From: an uncultured Granulosicoccaceae bacterium
GTDB lineage: Bacteria > Pseudomonadota > Gammaproteobacteria > Granulosicoccales > Granulosicoccaceae
DNA: 10,017 bases
Reading direction: 5' to 3'
NCBI GenBank assembly: GCA_937951695.1
Contig: CALFBL010000260.1
Location: 1 to 10,017 of the forward strand
In this document: positions 1 to 6,303 of the stretch, piece by piece
Layout: every line of letters begins with the position of its first letter
Numbering within the stretch: the stretch's first letter is position 1
Translations under genes and position numbers: made by a program
Notes under the pieces: generated by a model
Told to the model about the DNA's origin: nothing
The model's database searches: none
The model's input: only the letters and a program-made list of their open reading frames with translations

Positions 1-109
1 ACAAGCCAACCAGCCCAAGGGGTAACACTTAGAGATACAACGCTATGGCTGTGCTTAGAGTTCTCGCGCTGTCGTTCTAGGCGGCAGCTAAGGGCTCAAG
101 GCAATGGCT

Positions 110-616
110 TTAGAACACGATTCCCGTGCGGAAAGTAAACGATGCGGTATTGGCTGATGGGAGGATGCCGACGTTAAAACGGAATTTTTTAAGTTTCATC
201 GTAACGTTGGGCATCAGGATCGGAACAATGCCTTTGTATTTGAGCTTCACGGGTGTATCTTTATAACCATCCACCGCACCAACTGCAAACGCCGGTGTGA
301 GCGTTAAAGCACCCATTCGAAAGTCACGTGTGGTGAAATTCAGTGCCAGAAATTTTGATGAGTGGTTAAAGCTGTTCTTGAGGAACCCGGCCATGATCTG
401 ACTGTGTTTGTGTGCCTGATAGGTGTAAGTCAGCCCTGGGTTGATTTCATTAAACTCTTTGGTGCCCTTTGAATACGATCGCTTCAAATGGAAAGAGAAC
501 AAGTTGAGGTCGACACCCATCTCACCACGCTTGCCTGCAGCTTGTGCCGTGGTGGTTGCGCCGACCAGGGTGGCCATAAAGAGTGATGCGGTGACAAGAC
601 TCAGGATGTTTTTCAT
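110..616 (-). CDS. Small exported protein, predicted outer-membrane beta-barrel, function unknown
   Basis: The 168-aa product begins with a clear Sec signal peptide: Lys2, a hydrophobic stretch over residues 4-20, and a signal peptidase I site near TAQA/AGK (cleavage around residue 26-27). The mature part of about 140 aa alternates short polar and aromatic/hydrophobic segments and ends in Phe after RTGIVF. A C-terminal aromatic residue at the end of an amphipathic strand is typical of outer-membrane barrels, and the length would suit about eight strands. The segments FNEINPGL, AGFLKNSFNHSS and GAVDGYKDTPV resemble a recurring family of uncharacterised proteobacterial barrel proteins (recalled, not searched). 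There is no catalytic motif I trust; a PagP-like lipid-modifying enzyme is an alternative, but I cannot place its catalytic residues. The ATG start has a strong Shine-Dalgarno sequence 7 nt upstream. The gene stands alone, separated from its neighbour by 381 nt containing repeats. Gene and export are certain; the barrel is inferred. Confidence 0.8.
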   Translation of the reverse strand: MKNILSLVTASLFMATLVGATTTAQAAGKRGEMGVDLNLFSFHLKRSYSKGTKEFNEINPGLTYTYQAHKHSQIMAGFLKNSFNHSSKFLALNFTTRDFRMGALTLTPAFAVGAVDGYKDTPVKLKYKGIVPILMPNVTMKLKKFRFNVGILPSANTASFTFRTGIVF

Positions 617-623
617 TGTTATT

Positions 624-629
624 CCCCTC
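624..629 (-). promoter_or_regulatory. Strong ribosome binding site of the exported protein gene
   Basis: Read on the minus strand, GAGGGG lies 7 nt before the ATG at 616-614. It is the clearest Shine-Dalgarno sequence among the genes of this window and fixes the start, which also gives a complete signal peptide. Confidence 0.75.
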
Positions 630-648
630 GTGCATGGCCGATCGACTG

Positions 649-706
649 GCCGGCTTTTGCGTTACTTTGCTTAACCGGTCTCGTTGCCGGCTTTTGCGTT
701 ACTTTG
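649..706. repeat. Perfect 21-bp direct repeat pair
   Basis: Identical 21-bp copies lie at 649-669 and 686-706. Each begins with the palindrome GCCGGC and continues into CTTTTGCGTTACTTTG. The start-to-start distance is 37 bp, leaving a 16-nt spacer (670-685) that includes ACCGGT. Relative to the minus-strand gene starting at 616, the copies sit about 33-53 and 70-90 nt upstream, that is, in its leader or promoter zone. A tandem duplication or a pair of regulator sites are both possible; I know no named element that matches. Confidence 0.8.
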
Positions 707-710
707 TGGT

Positions 711-836
711 GTCAAAATGATGACGTGCACTGTAAGGGGAACGCTAAGTGCGGTCGTGGTCGTGGGTCTCACTTCGGTGCAAGTACCCCAGGGCGGGCTC
801 GCAGGGGAAAAAGCGGGATGGTCAAAATAATGTCGT
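711..836. repeat. Imperfect 16-bp direct repeat pair (711-726, 821-836)
   Basis: GTCAAAATGATGACGT at 711-726 and GTCAAAATAATGTCGT at 821-836 match at 14 of 16 positions, 110 bp apart. Each is followed by CTGTAAG (730-736 and 851-857). The first copy contains the inverted pair GTCA-N6-TGAC; the second has lost one arm position. Spaced degenerate repeats of this look occur at the ends of some IS21-like elements, so a decayed transposon end is conceivable, but no transposase lies nearby and the family assignment is a guess. Confidence 0.5.
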
Positions 837-997
837 CCAGCCTGGATCGACTGTAAGATATTGATATTAAATGTTTTTGTGGCTGAACCGCACAGAGTTC
901 TCAGGCAGGCTCGGGACGGGTTCGTCAGGCTGGAATCAGCCGTTGGAGCAGTAATTTCTGCTCAGGTTGCTATGCCCATCACAGGAAGTAAGCTCGA

Positions 998-2227
998 TTA
1001 TCGACTGGCGCCAGTGACCTCATTGGTGGTGATTGCTAACGATCCTGTCAGAGTGCGATGCACAGGGCACCGATCGGCTATCTCAAGCAAGCGCTCTCGC
1101 TGAGCCACTGAAAGCTCGCCAATCAGTTCGATGTCGCGATCGATTACATCCAGCTGGCAGGGTTTAGTTTCATCACTGCACTCTTCGCAATCTTCTACGT
1201 GCTGCCGTGAATGACGTAAGCGGATGCGCACATCGTCCAATGGCCATTCTTTTCGATCGGCGTACATACGTACGGTCATGGCGGTGCAGCTGCCCACTGA
1301 TGCTAGCAAATGCTCGTACGGGTCAGGGCCAGAGTTTTTCCCTCCGAACCGCACCGGTTCATCGGCTTGCCATTGGTGGCTGTCGCTGAACACGTTGAGC
1401 TTAAATTTGTGATCGTTTTCGGCAACGAAGACTTCACCTTTGGAGACCTCGGGTCCTTTGGAGTTTTCATTTGGCAGGAATCGCGTGGCCCAGGAGGCGA
1501 TGATGGACGCCACGTATTCTGAATCTTTTGCGCTCGACAATAAGTGATCCGCCTTACCGAGGCTGACAAAACTTTTCGGGTGCACCGCCGAGACATAGAT
1601 ACGCTCAGCTTCAGAAATGTTAACCGTTGCATCGATTGGCGAATGCATCACTAGTAAGTCTGCTTTCAGGCGATGGATCTCTTCCACCGAGGTGGCGCGG
1701 ATGTCGTCAAGGAACTGCTTTTGAATCGTAAAAGCTCTGCCAGCAAGACTCACTTGCGCCTCACCGTCCCGCTCAATGGCTGCGATATCGGCCTCGAACT
1801 GATGCGCGACGTGTTTGGCATCGGCTGGGGAGCCAATGGTGACAACACCCTGACACTCGGGTACTTCCAACGCGGCTCGCAGCGTGGCGGTTCCGCCCAA
1901 GCTATGGCCGACCATGATTGAGGGCGCCTGATAATGCTCGCGTAGAAAATCCGCAGCCTTAACCAAGTCGCGCACATTAGAAGAGAAGTTGGTATCGGCA
2001 AAATCGCCGCTGCTGTGCCCCAGGCCGGTAAAGTCAAAACGCATGACACCAAACCCGCGTTTGACTAACTCGCGCGAAATTCTGGAGGCGGCAACGATGT
2101 CCTTACCGCAAGTAAAACAATGCGCAAACAGGGCGTAAGCTAGTGGGTCGCCGTCCGGCATTTCCACCAGCCCGGCAAGGGCGGCGTCGATGCCACCCGT
2201 GAAGGTAACTTTATCCCGTTGTGGCAT
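998..2227 (-). CDS. Bifunctional alpha/beta hydrolase - OsmC family protein
   Basis: A 409-aa cytoplasmic fusion. Residues 1-255 are an alpha/beta hydrolase with nucleophile elbow GHSLGG (Ser109), probable acid Asp199 in SPIDATVN and His228 in KADHLL, a complete triad. Residues 265-405 are an OsmC/Ohr-type domain with the two conserved cysteines, Cys314 (GSCTAMTVRMYA) and Cys387 (RCPVHRTL), which in the family reduce organic hydroperoxides. Three further cysteines (347, 350, 357) lie in an acidic loop between them. The same two-domain order is known as a recurring bifunctional family; its physiological substrate is not established. The simplest reading is that the hydrolase frees an acyl or ester compound whose peroxidised form the OsmC half reduces, but that is inference. 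The start ATG is supported by the family-like KVTF N-terminus; its Shine-Dalgarno sequence is weak. It lies 37 nt downstream of tesA on the same strand, so co-transcription is likely. There is no signal peptide. Confidence 0.9.
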   Translation of the reverse strand: MPQRDKVTFTGGIDAALAGLVEMPDGDPLAYALFAHCFTCGKDIVAASRISRELVKRGFGVMRFDFTGLGHSSGDFADTNFSSNVRDLVKAADFLREHYQAPSIMVGHSLGGTATLRAALEVPECQGVVTIGSPADAKHVAHQFEADIAAIERDGEAQVSLAGRAFTIQKQFLDDIRATSVEEIHRLKADLLVMHSPIDATVNISEAERIYVSAVHPKSFVSLGKADHLLSSAKDSEYVASIIASWATRFLPNENSKGPEVSKGEVFVAENDHKFKLNVFSDSHQWQADEPVRFGGKNSGPDPYEHLLASVGSCTAMTVRMYADRKEWPLDDVRIRLRHSRQHVEDCEECSDETKPCQLDVIDRDIELIGELSVAQRERLLEIADRCPVHRTLTGSLAITTNEVTGASR

Positions 2228-2264
2228 ATGTCTATCGCTTTCGAAATTTGCTTAAGTTGGAGTT

Positions 2265-2933
2265 TTATTGGGTCGAGCGTTGTTTTGTTGTTGCGGCAGC
2301 ACCCGCTGCATCGATTTTCAGGGCTTGTTTAATCGATGGCAGTACGTGATCCACCAGCAATGGCTGCGCATCGGCTGAAGGGTGAATACCGTCGGACTGG
2401 AAATAGGCCCGATCGGCGACCAGCGGTTCCAGCATAAATGGCACCAACGCTGCTCCAGTAGTATCCGCTACTTTCTGAAAAATTTCAGCAAAGCGCCGAG
2501 TGTAGGCGGCGCCGTAATTGGTTGGGATCTGCATACCAAGAATTAATACTTCAGCCCCGCTCGCCTCACTGGCCTCAACCATCTCGGTGAGGTTCTCCCG
2601 CATCTTCTTTAATGAGTAACCGCGCAACCCGTCATTGCCGCCCAATTCGATCACGACCAGATCCGGATCAAAGCGCTCCAGCGCTTCTGGCAGCCGCGCC
2701 AGGCCGCCGCTGGTGGTGTCGCCGCTGATGCTGGCGTTTACAAAATTGATCTCATCGTCTGCGAGTGGCTGCAATTGCTCTTCAGCCATCTGAACCCAGC
2801 CATCCTCTTCGGCAAGCCCATACGCTGCGCTGATGCTGTCACCCACAACCAGGACGGTCGACGCCCAAACGGGCGCGACAAACAGCAGCGTAGCTAACAG
2901 GAATAAAGCTCGCATGGGTTTCACTTGTGCCAT
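2265..2933 (-). CDS. tesA: Periplasmic GDSL/SGNH esterase (TesA / thioesterase I, arylesterase)
   Basis: A 222-aa protein of the TesA (acyl-CoA thioesterase I / lysophospholipase L1 / protease I) family. A signal peptide covers residues 1-24 with a cleavage site at PVWA/S. All four SGNH blocks are present: GDSIS (nucleophile Ser33), Gly71 in SISGDT, GGND (Asn100) and DGIHPSA (Asp181, His184). The enzyme would hydrolyse ester or thioester bonds of acyl compounds in the periplasm. It is divergent from ybbA-ybbP, the same arrangement as in E. coli, where TesA is thought to act together with the YbbAP transporter. An in-frame ATG at codon 7 (2915-2913) would also leave a good signal peptide and fits the candidate promoter better; I keep the longer form because AAGG lies 10 nt upstream of the first ATG. 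The tail after about residue 207 (Ala/Thr-rich) looks disordered. The hydrolase-OsmC gene follows on the same strand. Confidence 0.93.
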   Translation of the reverse strand: MAQVKPMRALFLLATLLFVAPVWASTVLVVGDSISAAYGLAEEDGWVQMAEEQLQPLADDEINFVNASISGDTTSGGLARLPEALERFDPDLVVIELGGNDGLRGYSLKKMRENLTEMVEASEASGAEVLILGMQIPTNYGAAYTRRFAEIFQKVADTTGAALVPFMLEPLVADRAYFQSDGIHPSADAQPLLVDHVLPSIKQALKIDAAGAAATTKQRSTQ

Positions 2934-2945
2934 CGGTATTTGACC

Positions 2946-2974
2946 TTACTATGGTTGGACTTGGGATGTTTCAA
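2946..2974 (-). promoter_or_regulatory. Candidate sigma70-type promoter for tesA
   Basis: On the minus strand TTGAAA (2974-2969, 5 of 6 to the -35 consensus) is followed after exactly 17 nt by TAGTAA (2951-2946, 3 of 6 to the -10 consensus). Transcription would start near 2939, only about 6 nt before the annotated ATG but about 24 nt before the codon-7 ATG, which would favour the shorter TesA. The -10 match is poor, so this is a suggestion only. Confidence 0.3.
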
Positions 2975-3090
2975 CTAGTTCTTATCGTAGCGTTCACTAG
3001 ATTGTGGGGAAAACGATTGTGGCTGAGACTGAGCTTTGAACCTCGGCACTGCGTACCATAAGGTGTAAATCAACACTCTCGTCCAAACTG

Positions 3091-3100
3091 TAAACGTTTA
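3091..3100. promoter_or_regulatory. Perfect 10-bp palindrome in front of ybbA, possible operator
   Basis: TAAACGTTTA is a perfect palindrome ending 14 nt before the ybbA ATG, in the 181-nt region from which tesA and ybbA diverge. It could be part of an operator, but it is short and AT-rich. The similar TTAAACGTTTAA occurs inside the relA coding sequence near 7840, which shows that such a sequence can arise without regulatory meaning. Confidence 0.25.
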
Positions 3101-3114
3101 ATTGAACACCACTT

Positions 3115-3816
3115 ATGAACCAGTCTGCAACCGCCGAACTCCCAACCGCTGCTCCGCTAGTGGTTACCGATATTGTGAAACGGGTGTCTGGGCCCAGTGG
3201 GGATATGACCATCCTTCATGGTGTCAGTATGGAGGCGCGGGCCGGTGAGGCGGTGGCCATCGTTGGTCCGTCCGGATCGGGTAAATCCACCCTGTTGGGT
3301 ATTTTGGCGGGTCTTGATTCGCCGACTGAAGGGGCTGTGACCTTGCAGGGTCAATCGCTATCGGAATTGGATGAAGACGGGCGCGCGCAGCTGCGAGCGC
3401 AATACGTGGGCTTTGTATTCCAGTCGTTTCAGCTGCTGCCCGGGCTGTCAGCCTTAGAGAATGTCATGCTGCCTCTAGAACTGACTCAGCAGCAGAACAT
3501 CAAGGAAAGGGCCATGGCGGCATTGGGCGAAGTGGGGCTGGTTGAACGCGCCTCGCATCATCCCCTACAACTGTCAGGTGGTGAGCAGCAGCGAGTAGCG
3601 GTTGCTCGAGCCTTTGTGTCAAAGCCGAGTTTGTTGTTTGCCGATGAGCCGACCGGAAATCTCGATAGCGTCACCGGAGATAAAATCGCGGAGCTCATGT
3701 TCGATATGCGAAAACAATCCAACGCAGCCTTGGTGTTGGTCACCCACGACGATGATCTAGCGGCCAGCTGCGATCGGCGATTTCGCATGTCCGATGGCCG
3801 GTTGAACGAACTATGA
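3115..3816 (+). CDS. ybbA: ABC transporter ATP-binding protein YbbA (MacB/LolD type)
   Basis: A 233-aa nucleotide-binding subunit (E. coli YbbA is of similar size). Visible motifs are Walker A GPSGSGKST (51-59), Q-loop Gln103 in VFQS, signature LSGGEQQR (153-160), Walker B LLFADEP with catalytic Glu178, D-loop NLD (182-184) and switch His211. Segments such as HVGFVFQSF-like YVGFVFQSFQL and FADEPTGNLD place it in the LolD/MacB/FtsE branch, and the partner permease and divergent tesA identify it as YbbA. It would power YbbP at the cytoplasmic face of the inner membrane, acting on a lipophilic substrate by a mechanotransmission-like mechanism rather than as a classical importer. The Shine-Dalgarno sequence before the ATG is weak. 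The stop overlaps the ybbP start as ATGA, so the two are translationally coupled. No truncation or missing residue is seen. Confidence 0.95.
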   Translation: MNQSATAELPTAAPLVVTDIVKRVSGPSGDMTILHGVSMEARAGEAVAIVGPSGSGKSTLLGILAGLDSPTEGAVTLQGQSLSELDEDGRAQLRAQYVGFVFQSFQLLPGLSALENVMLPLELTQQQNIKERAMAALGEVGLVERASHHPLQLSGGEQQRVAVARAFVSKPSLLFADEPTGNLDSVTGDKIAELMFDMRKQSNAALVLVTHDDDLAASCDRRFRMSDGRLNEL

Positions 3817-6302
3817 CTCGAATTCAACAATTTGCTTTCGCGTTCAAAGCGCTGAGGCGAGACATGTCGGCGGGTGAATTGCGCGTGCTCGCGCTTGCCT
3901 TGGTGGTCGCGGTGGCGTCGGTGACTGCCGTTGGTTTCTTTACCGATCGCGTTGGTCGCGCCGTGGAGCGACAAGCCGCTGACGTGCTGGCGGCAGATCT
4001 TGTGGTCAGCTCCGGTTTTCCGGTGAACCCCGATTGGGTTGACGAGGCCGAAAATCGAAATCTGGACATCGCCTACCACACCCGGTTTCCCAGCGTGGTT
4101 ATCAACGACGACGATGAATCGCAACTGGTGTCAGTGAAAGCCGTGTCGGAAGGCTACCCGCTGCGCGGCGCTTTGCGTCTAGCCACATTGGATGAGCCAC
4201 TCGAGCGCGCCGATCTGGCAACGCCTGCCTCGGGGACGGCTTGGATAGATCCTGCGCTGCGCGACATACTGCAGTTGTCGCAAGGCTCGACGCTGGCGCT
4301 GGGGTCAAAAGATTTTAAAGTCAACCGCATCATCACCTTTGAACCGGATGCTGGCGAGAACGTGCTCGAATTAGCGCCGAGGGTGATGATCAACAGCGTG
4401 GACCTACCCGACTCTGATCTACTCACCGACGGCAGTCGTGCCCGATACAGTTTGTTGATGGCGGGTGAGAGCTCTGACATAGAAGGCATGAACGAATGGA
4501 TGTCAGAAAACTACGCTTCGGAAGCTCGCATACAAGGTGTTCGGGATGGTGGGCGTCAGCTACAACGGGCGCTGGAGCGGGCGGAGCGTTTTCTGGGACT
4601 TGCCTCGGTGGTGACCGTGCTGTTGGCAGGCGCGGCCATCGCTCTAGCGGTGCGTCACTTTGCGTATTTGCAGGCCGATGCCAGTGCCGTGCTTCGAACC
4701 TTGGGGGCCAGTCGTGAAGACGTGATCGTCTGGTTGGTGATACGCCTGGCGGTGGTCGCGCTGATCGCCAGCGCGATAGGCGTGACCATCGGCTGGTTTG
4801 CGCAGCTGATGTTATCGGATCTACTTACCTCTTGGTTCAGTCTCGAATTGCCGGCACCCGGCATTCAGCCGCCGATTGTGGGCACCTTAACCGCGTTTAT
4901 TACTTTGGCGGGGTTTGGTTTGCTACCCGTGATCAAAGCCGGGCAAGTGCCGGTTATACGGGTGCTGCAGCGTGATTATTCCGGCCTGCAAACCAGTTCG
5001 GTTGTGACAGCGGTGCTCGCGCTTTCCGCTACTTATCTGGTCGTCTGGTTATTGTCCGGGGATATGAAACTCAGCGCCATTGTGGTCTTGGGTGCGATGG
5101 CGATGCTCAGCGTGTTCGGGCTGTTCGGAAAGTTCATGATACGGGGCGTTCGCCGATTGGCGGGTGCACGCTTTCGGCTAAGCGTGGCAGGTCTTGAACG
5201 CCGGGCAGGGAGCAGTGTTGTGCAACTCTCGGCCTTTGCGATGGGCATCATGGCCTTGCTGCTGATTGCGATTGTGCGCGTCGACATACTGGCCGCTTGG
5301 GAGCGTAATCTGCCAGCCGATGCGCCCAACGTCTTTGTTGTCAACATACAACCCGATCAGGTGGAAAGATTTGGTGAACGTTTGCTTGAACAAGGCGTTG
5401 ATAGCAACGGTTTCTTCCCCATGGTGAGAGGCCGGTTGGCGTCGGTTAATGGTGAGCCAATTGTGAAAGAGGTCATGACAGATCGTGAACAAAGAAGGGC
5501 AAGACGCGAATACAACTTGACTTACGCTAACGAATTACCGGCCGCGAATGAACTGACTGAAGGAGAATGGTGGTCGGCCGACGATCACGGCCGGTACCTG
5601 TCTGTTGAGCAGGAGTGGGCGAATGATTTTGGTTACAGCGTGGGTGACACCATGACCTTCAGAGTGGCAGGGGTTGAAACAACCGGGACGGTAAAAAATT
5701 TGCGTAAAGTGGATTGGGAATCGTTTCAAGTGAATTTTTTTGTCGTGGCCTCTCCTGCCATGCTGGAGGAGTCACCACAAACCTTTGTGTCGAGTTTCTT
5801 TATTGACGACGATGTTTCCCAAGCCACGTCGGGTTGGGCCAGAGAGTTTCCAGGCATTGCGACACTCGATATCGGTGCGATCATCTCGCGCATAAAAACA
5901 TTGATGGACAGAGCGTCGTTAGCGGTGGAATACGTGTTCTTCTTTACGCTGCTCGCTGGAACGTGTGTGCTGTTGGCTGCGGTGCAAAGCAGCCAGGGCG
6001 AACGCATTCGCGAATCAGCATTACTGCGCGCACTGGGTGCCTCTCATCGACAGGTTCGGCATGCAGTGGTGACTGAATTTGCCATTCTCGGCACCATCGC
6101 TGGATTTCTTGCGGCGTCGTTTGCCACACTGATCGCTTGGGTACTTAGCCGTGAGGTGTTTGAACTACCGTTCTCGGTTAACCCAGAGCTGTGGGTCATT
6201 GGTGTGGTGGGAGGCGCGGTTGGCATCAGCATCGCAGGCTACCTCGCTACGCGACGGGTACTGCACACACCGCCGATTGTGGCGTTAAACCACGCGAACT
6301 GA
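3813..6302 (+). CDS. ybbP: ABC transporter permease YbbP (FtsX/MacB-like, duplicated)
   Basis: An 829-aa inner-membrane protein, slightly longer than E. coli YbbP (about 804 aa). By hydropathy it has around ten membrane segments: near 24-44, 260-282, 305-330, 355-377, 397-416, 420-440, 468-490, 704-724, 750-778 and 792-812. Two large periplasmic domains lie between the first and second segments (about 45-258) and between the seventh and eighth (about 492-703). Two FtsX-type cores are recognisable, each with a coupling helix after its first segment: ADASAVLRTLGAS (288-300) and RESALLRALGAS (733-744). The duplicated half-sites echo each other strongly (RTLGAS / RALGAS), so one polypeptide supplies both halves of the transporter. 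With YbbA and secreted TesA it plausibly forms an extraction-and-hydrolysis complex for hydrophobic esters; the natural substrate is unknown. The start ATG overlaps the ybbA stop, and relA follows after 1 nt. Confidence 0.94.
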   Translation: MTRIQQFAFAFKALRRDMSAGELRVLALALVVAVASVTAVGFFTDRVGRAVERQAADVLAADLVVSSGFPVNPDWVDEAENRNLDIAYHTRFPSVVINDDDESQLVSVKAVSEGYPLRGALRLATLDEPLERADLATPASGTAWIDPALRDILQLSQGSTLALGSKDFKVNRIITFEPDAGENVLELAPRVMINSVDLPDSDLLTDGSRARYSLLMAGESSDIEGMNEWMSENYASEARIQGVRDGGRQLQRALERAERFLGLASVVTVLLAGAAIALAVRHFAYLQADASAVLRTLGASREDVIVWLVIRLAVVALIASAIGVTIGWFAQLMLSDLLTSWFSLELPAPGIQPPIVGTLTAFITLAGFGLLPVIKAGQVPVIRVLQRDYSGLQTSSVVTAVLALSATYLVVWLLSGDMKLSAIVVLGAMAMLSVFGLFGKFMIRGVRRLAGARFRLSVAGLERRAGSSVVQLSAFAMGIMALLLIAIVRVDILAAWERNLPADAPNVFVVNIQPDQVERFGERLLEQGVDSNGFFPMVRGRLASVNGEPIVKEVMTDREQRRARREYNLTYANELPAANELTEGEWWSADDHGRYLSVEQEWANDFGYSVGDTMTFRVAGVETTGTVKNLRKVDWESFQVNFFVVASPAMLEESPQTFVSSFFIDDDVSQATSGWAREFPGIATLDIGAIISRIKTLMDRASLAVEYVFFFTLLAGTCVLLAAVQSSQGERIRESALLRALGASHRQVRHAVVTEFAILGTIAGFLAASFATLIAWVLSREVFELPFSVNPELWVIGVVGGAVGISIAGYLATRRVLHTPPIVALNHAN

Positions 6303-6303
6303 C

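Larger units (their letters stand above)
617..997. other. Non-coding stretch with two repeat pairs, no convincing gene
   Basis: This 381-nt stretch separates the start of the exported-protein gene from the 3' end of the hydrolase-OsmC gene. It holds a perfect 21-bp direct repeat (649-669 and 686-706) and an imperfect 16-bp repeat (711-726 and 821-836). Small hairpins are present at 928-941 (5-bp stem, GAAT loop) and 946-963 (GAGCAG/CTGCTC, 6-nt loop), but neither has a U-tract on either strand, so I do not call a terminator for the minus-strand operon. A TTGACA hexamer occurs on the minus strand at 715-710, but no -10 element sits at the right spacing. No reading frame here has both a start signal and protein-like composition. 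Confidence 0.6.

Noticed and set aside
441..674. Plus-strand 77-codon open frame opposite the exported-protein gene
   Set aside because: It is antisense to a gene with a signal peptide and strong ribosome site, and its product has no protein-like pattern.
710..715. TTGACA on the minus strand as the -35 of the exported-protein gene
   Set aside because: The position 17 nt downstream reads AGCCGG, with no -10 at 16-18 nt spacing.
928..963. Two small hairpins as a terminator for the minus-strand tesA transcript
   Set aside because: The stems are only 5-6 bp and neither is followed by a U-tract on the minus strand.
861..1103. Plus-strand 80-codon open frame starting with TTG in the repeat-bearing intergenic stretch
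   Set aside because: It has no Shine-Dalgarno sequence, and more than a third of it is antisense to the conserved OsmC C-terminus (the RCPVHRTL segment).
3036..3064. TTGAAC, 17 nt, TAAGGT as a ybbA promoter
   Set aside because: The -10 matches only three positions, and such a match is expected by chance in a 181-nt region.
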